From a virus: a stretch of DNA of 26,076 nt. Each line of letters opens with the position of its first letter. Position 1 is the stretch's first letter. Of this stretch, positions 1-6,991 are shown piece by piece. The position numbers were made by a program, and so were the translations under genes. Location: IMG/VR virus record IMGVR_UViG_3300048032_000472, positions 1-26,076 of that record. The stretch is one strand, 5' to 3'. Under the pieces are notes generated by a model, which saw only the letters and a program-made list of their open reading frames with translations, was not told the origin of the DNA and searched no databases.

Positions 1-1602
1 ATTTCCATCAACTACAATACCGTCTGACCTTACATCAAGCATTGCGTTATCATAACCAATCTTAATTGTTGAAGCGTCTTTATTATAGACGTTCTTACCA
101 ATTGCAATACAATCTGCATCTGTTTGAGATCCAGGACCAATTTGGTATGCTGTATAATCACCATGATTATTAGCGTCAAAGTTAATTAAATTATCACCCA
201 GTGTATCATCGTGGATACCATCGGTACTTCCTTTATGTAAAGTCCAATTAGAACTACCAAATGCTGTAAATGGACCTAAATCAAGTTGTGTAATTCGACG
301 ACCTAAAACAAGTATTACGCTTAATCCATCACTATCAGGATCTGGATCGAGAACATACGCAGCATGTTTAATTATTAAATCATCCCGACCATCTGTAATA
401 AGCGTACAGTGTTCGTTCTTTACCAATCCATGAGCTACTGACCATGTTGCTTTTACTGTTTCATCTTTTAAGCGATTTGGCGTAAAGTTTGTTTTTGAAT
501 AAAGTTGTAGGTTTGTTTCATTACCAGGTTGAACGATAGTGCTTGTTCCAATCGTTTCAAGCACTACATTATCGAACGTCAATGCTGTTTGATCTGTTCC
601 AAGAGGTACTTCGCTCGTTGTTTTATAATTGCCTCCGTATAATTCAACTGTAATCCGCTCAGTACCATTTGAGGCAAACACTCCAGTTACCTTACCGAAT
701 AACTTCGCTGCAACAATAGGACCAACGAATGAGTGACCGAATTTTATTCTTATCTGGGTTCCAGTCTGCATTCCGCTAAATACGTTATCGGCTGTGGGCG
801 CTGTAATTTCTAATTCTTCAGACTTATTTAAAGGTGTTGTATTACTTACAAAGAATACTTGATTATTAGCATCGCGATTACCAGAATTTTGAAGTAATGA
901 TACGTCAAGAGTAGCAGTCGATGTATCAATTACTGTTGTATCAATAGGACGAGCAACTCGATGTTGAGCCCAAAAGGCTGCTTTATTATTCGGAAGAAGA
1001 TTATCTTGAATAGCATAATACCTTTCTTGAACTCTTAGTATATTCTTTACATCTCCTGCAGGTTCTTGTTTAATACGATTAATATCGATTAAAGAGTGAA
1101 AATGATTTGAGCCATCGCTAAACCCATTAGTAAAACCACTTTTTTGAAAAAGATCGTGTCCTATAGTAGCGGGCCCTTTCACCTCTAAAGTAACCGCAGC
1201 GTTATTTGGGTTACTTGAGAAAATTTCTAATCCTATTCCAGCGTTTGGTGTAATTTTAACCTTTTTATCAAAATTGGTTTGACCACCAAAGTTTATTAAA
1301 TTACCAGTGAACGATGGATTATTAATAGGTGCTTTTGTTGCAATATCAGAAGTATTGGCGTCAATACTATCTGTAATAGTCGTTGCAAAATTCTCATCGT
1401 CATTAATCGCAGCAGCCAATTCATTTAAAGTATCTAGTGTCTCTGGTGCAGAATTAACTAAATTTGCTATATTAGTATCAACTTCGGCCTTAGTATAAGT
1501 TGTGCTTTGATCCGCCTTTAAGTCTAAAGCCGAATCTATTTCACTTATATTATAAGTCTCTTCTGATACTAATGTGTTTCCTATGTAAATTTTATTACTC
1601 AT
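1..1602 (-). CDS. Tail-fibre-like protein, N-terminal 534 residues (partial)
   Basis: From ATG at 1602 the frame stays open without a stop for 534 codons to the window edge, so the gene continues outside. The start reads MSNKIYIGNTLVSEETYNIS. Residues ~25-82 contain LDLKADQSTTYTKAEVDTNI and then NSAPETLDTLNELAAAINDD, a widespread phage-fibre shaft motif. KAPINNPSFTGN at about 90-101 is another standard fibre joint. The middle has no motif I can name. The last visible part (TDADCIAIGKNVYNKDASTI, then KIGYDNAMLDVRSDG) is the CIAIGKN-type beta-roll motif of marine T4-like fibres. ATG follows an A-rich CATAAAATA without a spacer; an AAGG lies 12 nt upstream, too far to be an obvious ribosome site. 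The role is host adhesion by similarity. Confidence 0.83.
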   Translation of the reverse strand, partial: MSNKIYIGNTLVSEETYNISEIDSALDLKADQSTTYTKAEVDTNIANLVNSAPETLDTLNELAAAINDDENFATTITDSIDANTSDIATKAPINNPSFTGNLINFGGQTNFDKKVKITPNAGIGLEIFSSNPNNAAVTLEVKGPATIGHDLFQKSGFTNGFSDGSNHFHSLIDINRIKQEPAGDVKNILRVQERYYAIQDNLLPNNKAAFWAQHRVARPIDTTVIDTSTATLDVSLLQNSGNRDANNQVFFVSNTTPLNKSEELEITAPTADNVFSGMQTGTQIRIKFGHSFVGPIVAAKLFGKVTGVFASNGTERITVELYGGNYKTTSEVPLGTDQTALTFDNVVLETIGTSTIVQPGNETNLQLYSKTNFTPNRLKDETVKATWSVAHGLVKNEHCTLITDGRDDLIIKHAAYVLDPDPDSDGLSVILVLGRRITQLDLGPFTAFGSSNWTLHKGSTDGIHDDTLGDNLINFDANNHGDYTAYQIGPGSQTDADCIAIGKNVYNKDASTIKIGYDNAMLDVRSDGIVVDGN

Positions 1603-1636
1603 TATTTTATGATACCTTAGTAAAATTTTTTATTAT

Positions 1637-1882
1637 TTAATATGTATGATCGAATTTGACACCGCTAATTAATCTATCAGTATTTCCATCACCCCAATTT
1701 AAAGATACTATTCCAGCAAATTTGCATATAATTTCTATCTCTTCTCCTCCGCTAGGAGGACTAAATCCCCATATTCGCTCCGGATCTGATTCTGCAGTCC
1801 ATACCGAAGTTGAACCCAATTTGAGTTCGATAACTTGAGTTGATCCAAGCTTAATATCTGGTATATCGAGTAAAGAAGACAT
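1637..1882 (-). CDS. 81-aa protein with LGST repeat and truncated PKD-like end
   Basis: Residues 11-28 hold a doubled KLGST-x-V motif (KLGSTQVIELKLGSTSVW), a short strand repeat seen at the start of many phage attachment proteins. Residues ~47-81 look like a PKD-type beta-sandwich: EIEIICKFAGIVSLNWGDGN, with WGDG at 63-66, ending SGVKFDHTY. In full PKD-like domains the HTY is followed by a final strand; here the stop codon comes immediately after HTY. Only 34 nt separate it from the next gene, so no lost remainder lies downstream. Function unknown; probably a small virion or adhesin subunit. A TATAATAG that includes the upstream stop lies 6 nt before ATG. Confidence 0.68.
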   Translation of the reverse strand: MSSLLDIPDIKLGSTQVIELKLGSTSVWTAESDPERIWGFSPPSGGEEIEIICKFAGIVSLNWGDGNTDRLISGVKFDHTY

Positions 1883-1891
1883 AATAATCTA

Positions 1892-2137
1892 TTATAAATC
1901 TGTTATAACATAAAGAGTTGTACTTACCGGAGTGGTTAAAGCATCGTATTCTGCCAAAGTAAGAGTAACAATATTATTAACATTATCGCTTTTAACAGCT
2001 TTATACATTAAATTATCGGGAGTAATCTTTTTTGTTTCATTCCCGTCAGTATCAACAATTGCTAAAAAATCATTTCCTAAATCTAAATCAATAGCTGGTA
2101 AAGCGTTTAATTCTGTTATTTTTTTATCTTCTGCCAT
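1892..2137 (-). CDS. 81-aa mini fibre: attachment motif plus EYDAL tail
   Basis: The protein consists of two parts with almost nothing between them. Residues ~5-45 (KKITELNALPAIDLDLGNDF, then LAIVDTDGNETKKITPDNL) are the KI-[ST]-x-L...D...KI-x(3)-L motif found at the N-terminus of many marine phage fibres; a divergent version starts the 975-aa fibre in this window. Residues ~58-81 (LTLAEYDALTTPVSTTLYVI) match the C-terminal tag of the preceding 292-aa protein. It could be an adaptor or a fibre stripped of its shaft. ATG is 6 nt after a perfect TATAAATA, which supports its being expressed as its own gene. Confidence 0.72.
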   Translation of the reverse strand: MAEDKKITELNALPAIDLDLGNDFLAIVDTDGNETKKITPDNLMYKAVKSDNVNNIVTLTLAEYDALTTPVSTTLYVITDL

Positions 2138-2143
2138 AAAAAC

Positions 2144-2151
2144 TATTTATA
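2144..2151 (-). promoter_or_regulatory. Late promoter core TATAAATA before the 81-aa mini fibre
   Basis: Perfect TATAAATA, followed by GTTTTT and ATG (6-nt spacer). It lies in the 22-nt gap after the 292-aa gene. Confidence 0.62.
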
Positions 2152-2159
2152 TGAATCGA

Positions 2160-3038
2160 TTAAGCGCTGGTAACTATATATATAGTAGAGTCCAAAATTT
2201 GTCCAACATTGTCGAGGGCATCGTATTCTGCTTGTGTTAATTTACGAATTGAATCAACTGTGGTTGTGTCACTCCGATTGTTTTGAATAGCTGCTCCAAC
2301 TGAAGTATTACTGCCATTATTAGTTGATTCACCGAAAGAACACGTCGTAATCGTTCCGCCAATATTAACATCAAGAAGTATTTCATCTTCGTTTCTACGA
2401 ATAGCATACATCTCTCTTGGAAGAGTATCAACTGCTTCCTCACCTGTATCTACACCTCCATCAGTAAATGATACAGTTCTATTACTTAATGATATTCCTA
2501 CATTATTATTTCCGCATCGAATTGTAGATCCGCGAGTAGTGTCATTAGTCCATTTACCAAATTCAGCAACACCTGTTGGAGCTGTAATATAGGATCCAAT
2601 CGCAATAGCATCCTCACCTGTAGCTGTATTATTCCTACCAAATACAATTGTTTTTTTAGCTGCGGCTTCATTTGAAACTCCAAACAATAAACTATTTTCT
2701 GCATTCGCTCCTATTTCATTATTTAAACCATATGTTAGTGAGTTATGTGATCGTATAGCATTAATATTACCTCGACCAAAATCTAGATCTTCAGCTTCTC
2801 TAAACTGTAAATTAAGAAAATTTAGTGTATTAGTAAGAGACCTAACATCAGACGTTAAAGTTCCAATTTGTGTTGGAAAATCAGAAGATGCTACCTTATG
2901 AATAGTATTATCTGCCTTTCTAATATACAAATGACCATCTGAATAGTTAATCGCTATTTCTCCATACGACAAACTATTTTGAGCTGGAACAGCGCCAACT
3001 GCTTCACTCTTTGTATGAATTATTTTTGAGTATGCCAT
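2160..3038 (-). CDS. Short fibre-like protein with YadA-type head repeats
   Basis: The protein has 292 residues. The N-terminus (QNSLSYGEIAINYSDGHLYI, then RKADNTIHKV) is a beta hairpin start common in phage fibre and attachment proteins. Residues ~60-80 look like a short coiled coil. Residues 99-150 hold about four 14-16-residue repeats (NSLTYGLNNEIGANAE; NSLLFGVSNEAAAKK; TIVFGRNNTATGED; AIAIGS), the left-handed beta-roll pattern of trimeric autotransporter heads. After a Gly/Asn-rich part, the last ~27 residues (RKLTQAEYDALD, ending STIYIVTS) form a C-terminal tag that is also found in the next gene. It is probably a trimeric accessory fibre. A GTTAAATA box that overlaps the upstream stop lies 5 nt before ATG. 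Confidence 0.75.
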   Translation of the reverse strand: MAYSKIIHTKSEAVGAVPAQNSLSYGEIAINYSDGHLYIRKADNTIHKVASSDFPTQIGTLTSDVRSLTNTLNFLNLQFREAEDLDFGRGNINAIRSHNSLTYGLNNEIGANAENSLLFGVSNEAAAKKTIVFGRNNTATGEDAIAIGSYITAPTGVAEFGKWTNDTTRGSTIRCGNNNVGISLSNRTVSFTDGGVDTGEEAVDTLPREMYAIRRNEDEILLDVNIGGTITTCSFGESTNNGSNTSVGAAIQNNRSDTTTVDSIRKLTQAEYDALDNVGQILDSTIYIVTSA

Positions 3039-3042
3039 AAGA

Positions 3043-3390
3043 TTATTTAACCAATTTAGATTGTTTTTGTCTATTTTTTTCTAATGTAATATATTCTTTA
3101 GTTGAAAGAGTAGTTTGAATTTCCAGTTGTGTTTCTCGAATATGGCGTAATACTTTCCAATCTGTAGATTGTAAATATTTTAAAGCCTTTTTGGACTTTT
3201 CTTGGTCTTTAATTGACCTACTCGGATATTTGACAACATCTCTTTTATCTACATCATAATAACCCTTTTCTTCAGAAAGAATTTTATATTTGGCCTTAGT
3301 TATAGTTTCAACAATAATTGAACTAGGAACACTCGGTTCATAATCAACTATTGATGTTACTTGGTTATCTTCTATACAAACGTAATACAT
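3043..3390 (-). CDS. Likely tail-fibre assembly chaperone, 115 aa
   Basis: The C-terminal half contains ALKYLQSTDWKVLRHIRETQ followed by STKEYITLEKNRQKQ. This 'YL-x-STDW-x-V-x-R...R' pattern is the hallmark of small phage fibre-assembly and tail-chaperone proteins encoded directly after a fibre. The N-terminal ~45 residues (MYYVCIEDNQVTSIVDYEP) are a short beta domain, also usual in this group. Such proteins help a fibre trimerise and may remain at its tip. It lies 8 nt after the 1126-aa fibre, which would be its client. ATG follows AATAAATA by 5 nt, and that box contains the fibre gene's stop codon. The assignment is by motif, not alignment. Confidence 0.72.
   Translation of the reverse strand: MYYVCIEDNQVTSIVDYEPSVPSSIIVETITKAKYKILSEEKGYYDVDKRDVVKYPSRSIKDQEKSKKALKYLQSTDWKVLRHIRETQLEIQTTLSTKEYITLEKNRQKQSKLVK
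3044..3051 (-). promoter_or_regulatory. Imperfect late promoter core GTTAAATA before the 292-aa gene
   Basis: GTTAAATA, followed by ATCTT and ATG. It has one mismatch to NATAAATA but the same 5-nt spacing, and it overlaps the upstream stop. It is supported mainly by its position. Confidence 0.35.
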
Positions 3391-3395
3391 AATTC

Positions 3396-3403
3396 TATTT
3401 ATT
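3396..3403 (-). promoter_or_regulatory. Late promoter core AATAAATA before the chaperone-like gene
   Basis: AATAAATA, followed by GAATT and ATG (5-nt spacer). It contains the TAA stop of the 1126-aa fibre gene. A second overlapping AATAAATA starts 4 nt further upstream. Confidence 0.55.
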
Positions 3404-6400
3404 TATTCCACACAGCTATCCAATTGGCAGCTGGTTTTGATCTTTGTTCAGTATTTTGTACGTAAACTCTAATTCTATCTGATAAAACCGAATGAGTGCA
3501 CCTAATTGAGTCATCATAATTAACACCGCCGTTAAAATGAATGACATGTATAGAAGGTAGAAATGCCTCTAAATCTGACATAATAAACCCAGTTGGTGGA
3601 TATACATCAAACGAGTTTGCACTATTACTCCAACTCCCAACTATATTAGTAAAGCTATTAGCATAATTTCTACCACTTACAATTTTATAGCTCCCGCTTG
3701 CTGCAGCAGTTGCAGCAGCTACCTTATCATCTACATATTTTTTAGTAATAAGATGATCGTTTGATGTACCTTCTTTCTTAAGACTTACTTGACCGTTTGG
3801 AGCAACGGTTAAAGCAGTTTTTGTTATTCCGGCACGTCTACAAGCAATCCTTAAGTCAGTGTTATTCTTTTCTACTGTCCAATATTCATTGCTATCGCCA
3901 ATCACCAATTTAGTTTCTGATGCAATTCCGCCTCGTGCATGTATATCACCCGCAGAATATGTGTCACCTGTTCCAGATCTAATATGAAATACTTCTTTAT
4001 TGATAGCTTGAGATGTATTGTAAATCGATAAAGCGTGTTCGTCGTTATTAGTATCAGTAACATCAAGGAACAACCCACCACCATCAGAACCACTTGTAGA
4101 TGTTAAAATACCAGCAAAGTGTTGACCATGCGAATGATTTCCTGCGCCTACTTTTGGAATAGAATTGCCTAAAGGTGACTTAATATAGTTATATACACCT
4201 TTAGAGTAAGAAATATTTCCAGTTGCTTGAAATACATCTGAACCACCGATATTAACTAAACCACCTGTAGAGATCGCAGCCTCAACCCAACCTCTATTAA
4301 CGAGAGCCTTAGCATCATTTAAAACCGTGTTTACTTTACCACCTTTAAGAATATCTACTGTAGCATTACGGTAAACTCGTATAGCAGGTGTTCCTGAACC
4401 TGCTGTAGTTTGAGGACCAATCGCTAACTGATCATTTGTGTTTTCTTTCCAAATACCGAATCTTCTTGTTTGCTGATTGGCATCAGATAATACTAGTTGT
4501 GGATAGGCGTCATTTGTCAAGAACATCAGGCCAGAACCTTTAATATTTCCGCTAACGTCAAGTGCTTGGGTTGGATTACTTACACCAATACCGAAACGAC
4601 CATTTTCATCGAACCGGCCAGATTCTGTTACAGTATAATTAGCATCATTAGTGTCATTTGCTCTTAAGAACTTAATTTCTCCCGTGCTATTACTTCCTTC
4701 AATAAATTCAATAGCTGCAGATCCTCTAAGATTTGTTCCCTTTTGGTATGATGAATCAGTAACCTCTTGAAATCTACCTTGGAAAAAATACGTTCGGTTA
4801 AGTTCTGTGCCGTCAGGCATCCAAATAACTTCAGCAGATCCGATATCCCCTCCAGGGACAGCTGCGATAAGACTCTGCTTAATTACTTGAAAGGTGCCAT
4901 CTACTGGTATAGAACCTCCGAAGTTGAATAAATTATTGCTTACATTCCAACCAGTTGAGAATGGTCCAGCAGATGCTTTAATATCAGTCTTATTTGTTTC
5001 AAAAACAACCTTTCCATCAACGATTATTACGTAACATAGACCGTATGGTCCACTAGTATTAATAGCCTCTACACCTATTCGATCGTTACCAGTAACTATA
5101 AAGGTATGCGACTGTGGGTTTTGCCAATCTGCACCCTCTCCAATTAAAGCATCGTTGTGATAAAGCTTATATTGATTATCACAGGTGATCCAAACAGTAG
5201 CAGTTTTGCCAACATTACTTGCTTCACCTGTAAGGTTTGAAAGACGAAGGTTACCTCCGACCATGGCTGATCCTTGGCTTGTCGATAGAAATGCATGTGC
5301 TCTACTTATTTGATCAAATTGATTAACTTGAATAGTACCTCTAAATTGTGATGATACTGCACTATCAGATGAACCTTTTACTGTGAATTTGGCACTAGAA
5401 CTAGAAACAAATCCGCCAACAGCCAATTTACTTCTAACATTAACACTATTATTAGAATAAAAATCTAATACGGATGTGTCATCATAGACATTCTTAGCCG
5501 AATTCCATTTTCGTGATACAACACCCATTGATCCGCCCTTTGAATCATACGCGTTGATTAACCAAGCGTGAGTGGTATTCTTTTTAGGTCTTAATGATAT
5601 CGCACCGCCATCAGCATACATTGCTACATGACCAGCTTCAGTGGATTTATTACCTACACATAAGTCCCAATCTGGATAAAATCCGGGCTTATCTTTTGTT
5701 TGTATAGCAACCTTTTCGCTTACATTCAGGGTTCCGCTTACTAATGTATCCTTAAGTAAATATACATTAGTAGTTGATAAGGATAAAATCGATGGTAACT
5801 CTTGAGAACTATTTTTAACAGCATTAGCTCCTAAGTGAAAGTGCATAAATGGTTGCGCGTCGTTAACATTACAGCTAATTCTTCCAGATGATCCATCTAC
5901 AGCAGCTTTACCACTATAATGATTAAATGTAACATTTGCTCTATCATCATCCCGAGTAAGAGCAACTCCACCTAGTAAACCAGCAGATTCAATCGAACCA
6001 GTAGTTTTTAAGTTTCCGTTTACATCAAGCTTTTCAGAAGGAGAACTCGTTCCTATACCAACATTACCATTAGAAGTAATACGAACTCGTTCAGCTGAAT
6101 TATTATTACTATCTTCTCCAGTAAAAAATCTCATCGAGTTACCGATATTGTGATACTGAATTTGGCCAGACTTATAGCTTTTACTGTCACCAAATGTTAC
6201 TGCTGCATACTTATCATCCTTTGATCGAATAGATATAATGCTATTATTAGTAGCTGTTTGAACACTTAATTGTGTTGACGGTGATGAAGTTCCAATTCCA
6301 ACATTACCGTTAGAAGTGATTCGCATCTTTTCAATGATGTCTTTAGTATTTTTGCCAGTGTAAAATACCAATGATGCATCTGGCAAGATATCTGAATTAC

Positions 6401-6779
6401 TTTCAGTAATAGAAGCAATACGGGAAGTCAACCAAGTGTTTCCTCCAGTAGTAGTATCTGGATTATAGAAGTCGATCGATGGACCAGATCCTTTATGGCC
6501 AATATTTTGACCATACGGGGAACTAGAATTTGTAACTCTTAGCTCCAGCATAGGAGTTACCTCGTGTTGGGTATACTCCTTTGTCCATCTAGACTTTTGT
6601 ATGAATGATTTAACACCGTCGATTGTTTGATTTCCAGTAAGTAGTACAACTCTACTATCTAAAGTATCAAGCTCGTCATAGATGTCTTGAAGATTAATCT
6701 TAATCGAATTAGTCTTAAGTCTCCATTCGTTAAATGTATCAGTTTCAAATACGTCTGTAAATAGTTCTTTTCGGGCCAT
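3399..6779 (-). CDS. Long tail-fibre protein with VGIGT repeats and a lectin-like domain
   Basis: The protein has 1126 residues. The N-terminus ends a helical stretch with LTGNQTIDGVKSFIQKSRWT, a common fibre start. Three copies of the (N)GNVGIGTSSP..LDV module occur near residues 152, 232 and 725. These repeats are typical of marine phage fibres and bacterial adhesins. Residues ~525-610 (ATVWITCDNQYKLYHNDALI, GEGADWQ, then DRIGVEAINTSGPYGLCYVI) resemble a galactose-binding-like beta-sandwich with the 'DNxYxLYxN' pattern of carbohydrate-binding modules. A KKYVDDKVAAATAAASG helix at about 1013 precedes a C-terminal domain (YPPTGFIMSDLEAFLPSIHV, then SDRIRVYVQNTEQR...ANW) that I have seen as a terminal head of marine fibres. 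The likely role is host recognition. ATG is 5 nt after AATAAATA. Confidence 0.85.
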   Translation of the reverse strand: MARKELFTDVFETDTFNEWRLKTNSIKINLQDIYDELDTLDSRVVLLTGNQTIDGVKSFIQKSRWTKEYTQHEVTPMLELRVTNSSSPYGQNIGHKGSGPSIDFYNPDTTTGGNTWLTSRIASITESNSDILPDASLVFYTGKNTKDIIEKMRITSNGNVGIGTSSPSTQLSVQTATNNSIISIRSKDDKYAAVTFGDSKSYKSGQIQYHNIGNSMRFFTGEDSNNNSAERVRITSNGNVGIGTSSPSEKLDVNGNLKTTGSIESAGLLGGVALTRDDDRANVTFNHYSGKAAVDGSSGRISCNVNDAQPFMHFHLGANAVKNSSQELPSILSLSTTNVYLLKDTLVSGTLNVSEKVAIQTKDKPGFYPDWDLCVGNKSTEAGHVAMYADGGAISLRPKKNTTHAWLINAYDSKGGSMGVVSRKWNSAKNVYDDTSVLDFYSNNSVNVRSKLAVGGFVSSSSAKFTVKGSSDSAVSSQFRGTIQVNQFDQISRAHAFLSTSQGSAMVGGNLRLSNLTGEASNVGKTATVWITCDNQYKLYHNDALIGEGADWQNPQSHTFIVTGNDRIGVEAINTSGPYGLCYVIIVDGKVVFETNKTDIKASAGPFSTGWNVSNNLFNFGGSIPVDGTFQVIKQSLIAAVPGGDIGSAEVIWMPDGTELNRTYFFQGRFQEVTDSSYQKGTNLRGSAAIEFIEGSNSTGEIKFLRANDTNDANYTVTESGRFDENGRFGIGVSNPTQALDVSGNIKGSGLMFLTNDAYPQLVLSDANQQTRRFGIWKENTNDQLAIGPQTTAGSGTPAIRVYRNATVDILKGGKVNTVLNDAKALVNRGWVEAAISTGGLVNIGGSDVFQATGNISYSKGVYNYIKSPLGNSIPKVGAGNHSHGQHFAGILTSTSGSDGGGLFLDVTDTNNDEHALSIYNTSQAINKEVFHIRSGTGDTYSAGDIHARGGIASETKLVIGDSNEYWTVEKNNTDLRIACRRAGITKTALTVAPNGQVSLKKEGTSNDHLITKKYVDDKVAAATAAASGSYKIVSGRNYANSFTNIVGSWSNSANSFDVYPPTGFIMSDLEAFLPSIHVIHFNGGVNYDDSIRCTHSVLSDRIRVYVQNTEQRSKPAANWIAVWNK

Positions 6780-6783
6780 AACT

Positions 6784-6990
6784 CTATTTATTCATTTTAA
6801 CGATGAGTGTTTTAACTAAATCTTTTAACTCTGATATTTCACCTTTTAAGTCTGCAATTTCTTTTACAGATTTTTTATTATATTTCTTTCTTAGTAAGGC
6901 AGCTTTATATCCAGAAGAATCATTATTTAGTATTGCATTTGTTTTATTGTCTCGTTCAAGTGCAGTGTTTTCTTTTACTATTAATTTCAT
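6784..6990 (-). CDS. Small coiled-coil protein, 68 aa
   Basis: This is a short, Lys-rich, strongly helical protein. The C-terminal half (VKEIADLKGEISELKDLVKT) shows heptad spacing of Ile/Leu, so an oligomeric coiled coil is likely; the middle contains a YKAALLRKKYN segment. The function is not recognised. It sits between two large virion proteins, so a small structural or assembly factor is plausible. I chose ATG at 6990, one nt after the upstream TAA. A TTG at 7005 would add five residues and overlap the upstream gene by 14 nt; an AGGA lies 10 nt before that TTG, so this start cannot be excluded. The last two codons and stop (AAT AAA TAG) coincide with the AATAAATA box of the next gene. Confidence 0.75.
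   Translation of the reverse strand: MKLIVKENTALERDNKTNAILNNDSSGYKAALLRKKYNKKSVKEIADLKGEISELKDLVKTLIVKMNK
6785..6792 (-). promoter_or_regulatory. Late promoter core AATAAATA before the 1126-aa fibre
   Basis: AATAAATA, followed by GAGTT and ATG (5-nt spacer). It matches the relaxed NATAAATA late core reported for T4-like cyanophages. It overlaps the TAG stop of the 68-aa coiled-coil gene. Confidence 0.55.
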
Positions 6991-6991
6991 T

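Noticed and set aside
1307-1498. Plus-strand 63-codon frame with a hydrophobic, membrane-like peptide
   Set aside because: It lies opposite the continuous fibre frame at 1-1602, has no promoter or ribosome site, and hydrophobic antisense peptides are expected from AT-rich coding DNA.
1603-1636. A terminator between the last small gene and the edge-cut fibre gene
   Set aside because: The 34-nt gap is A/T-rich but I see no convincing GC-stemmed hairpin with a T run in the transcript direction.
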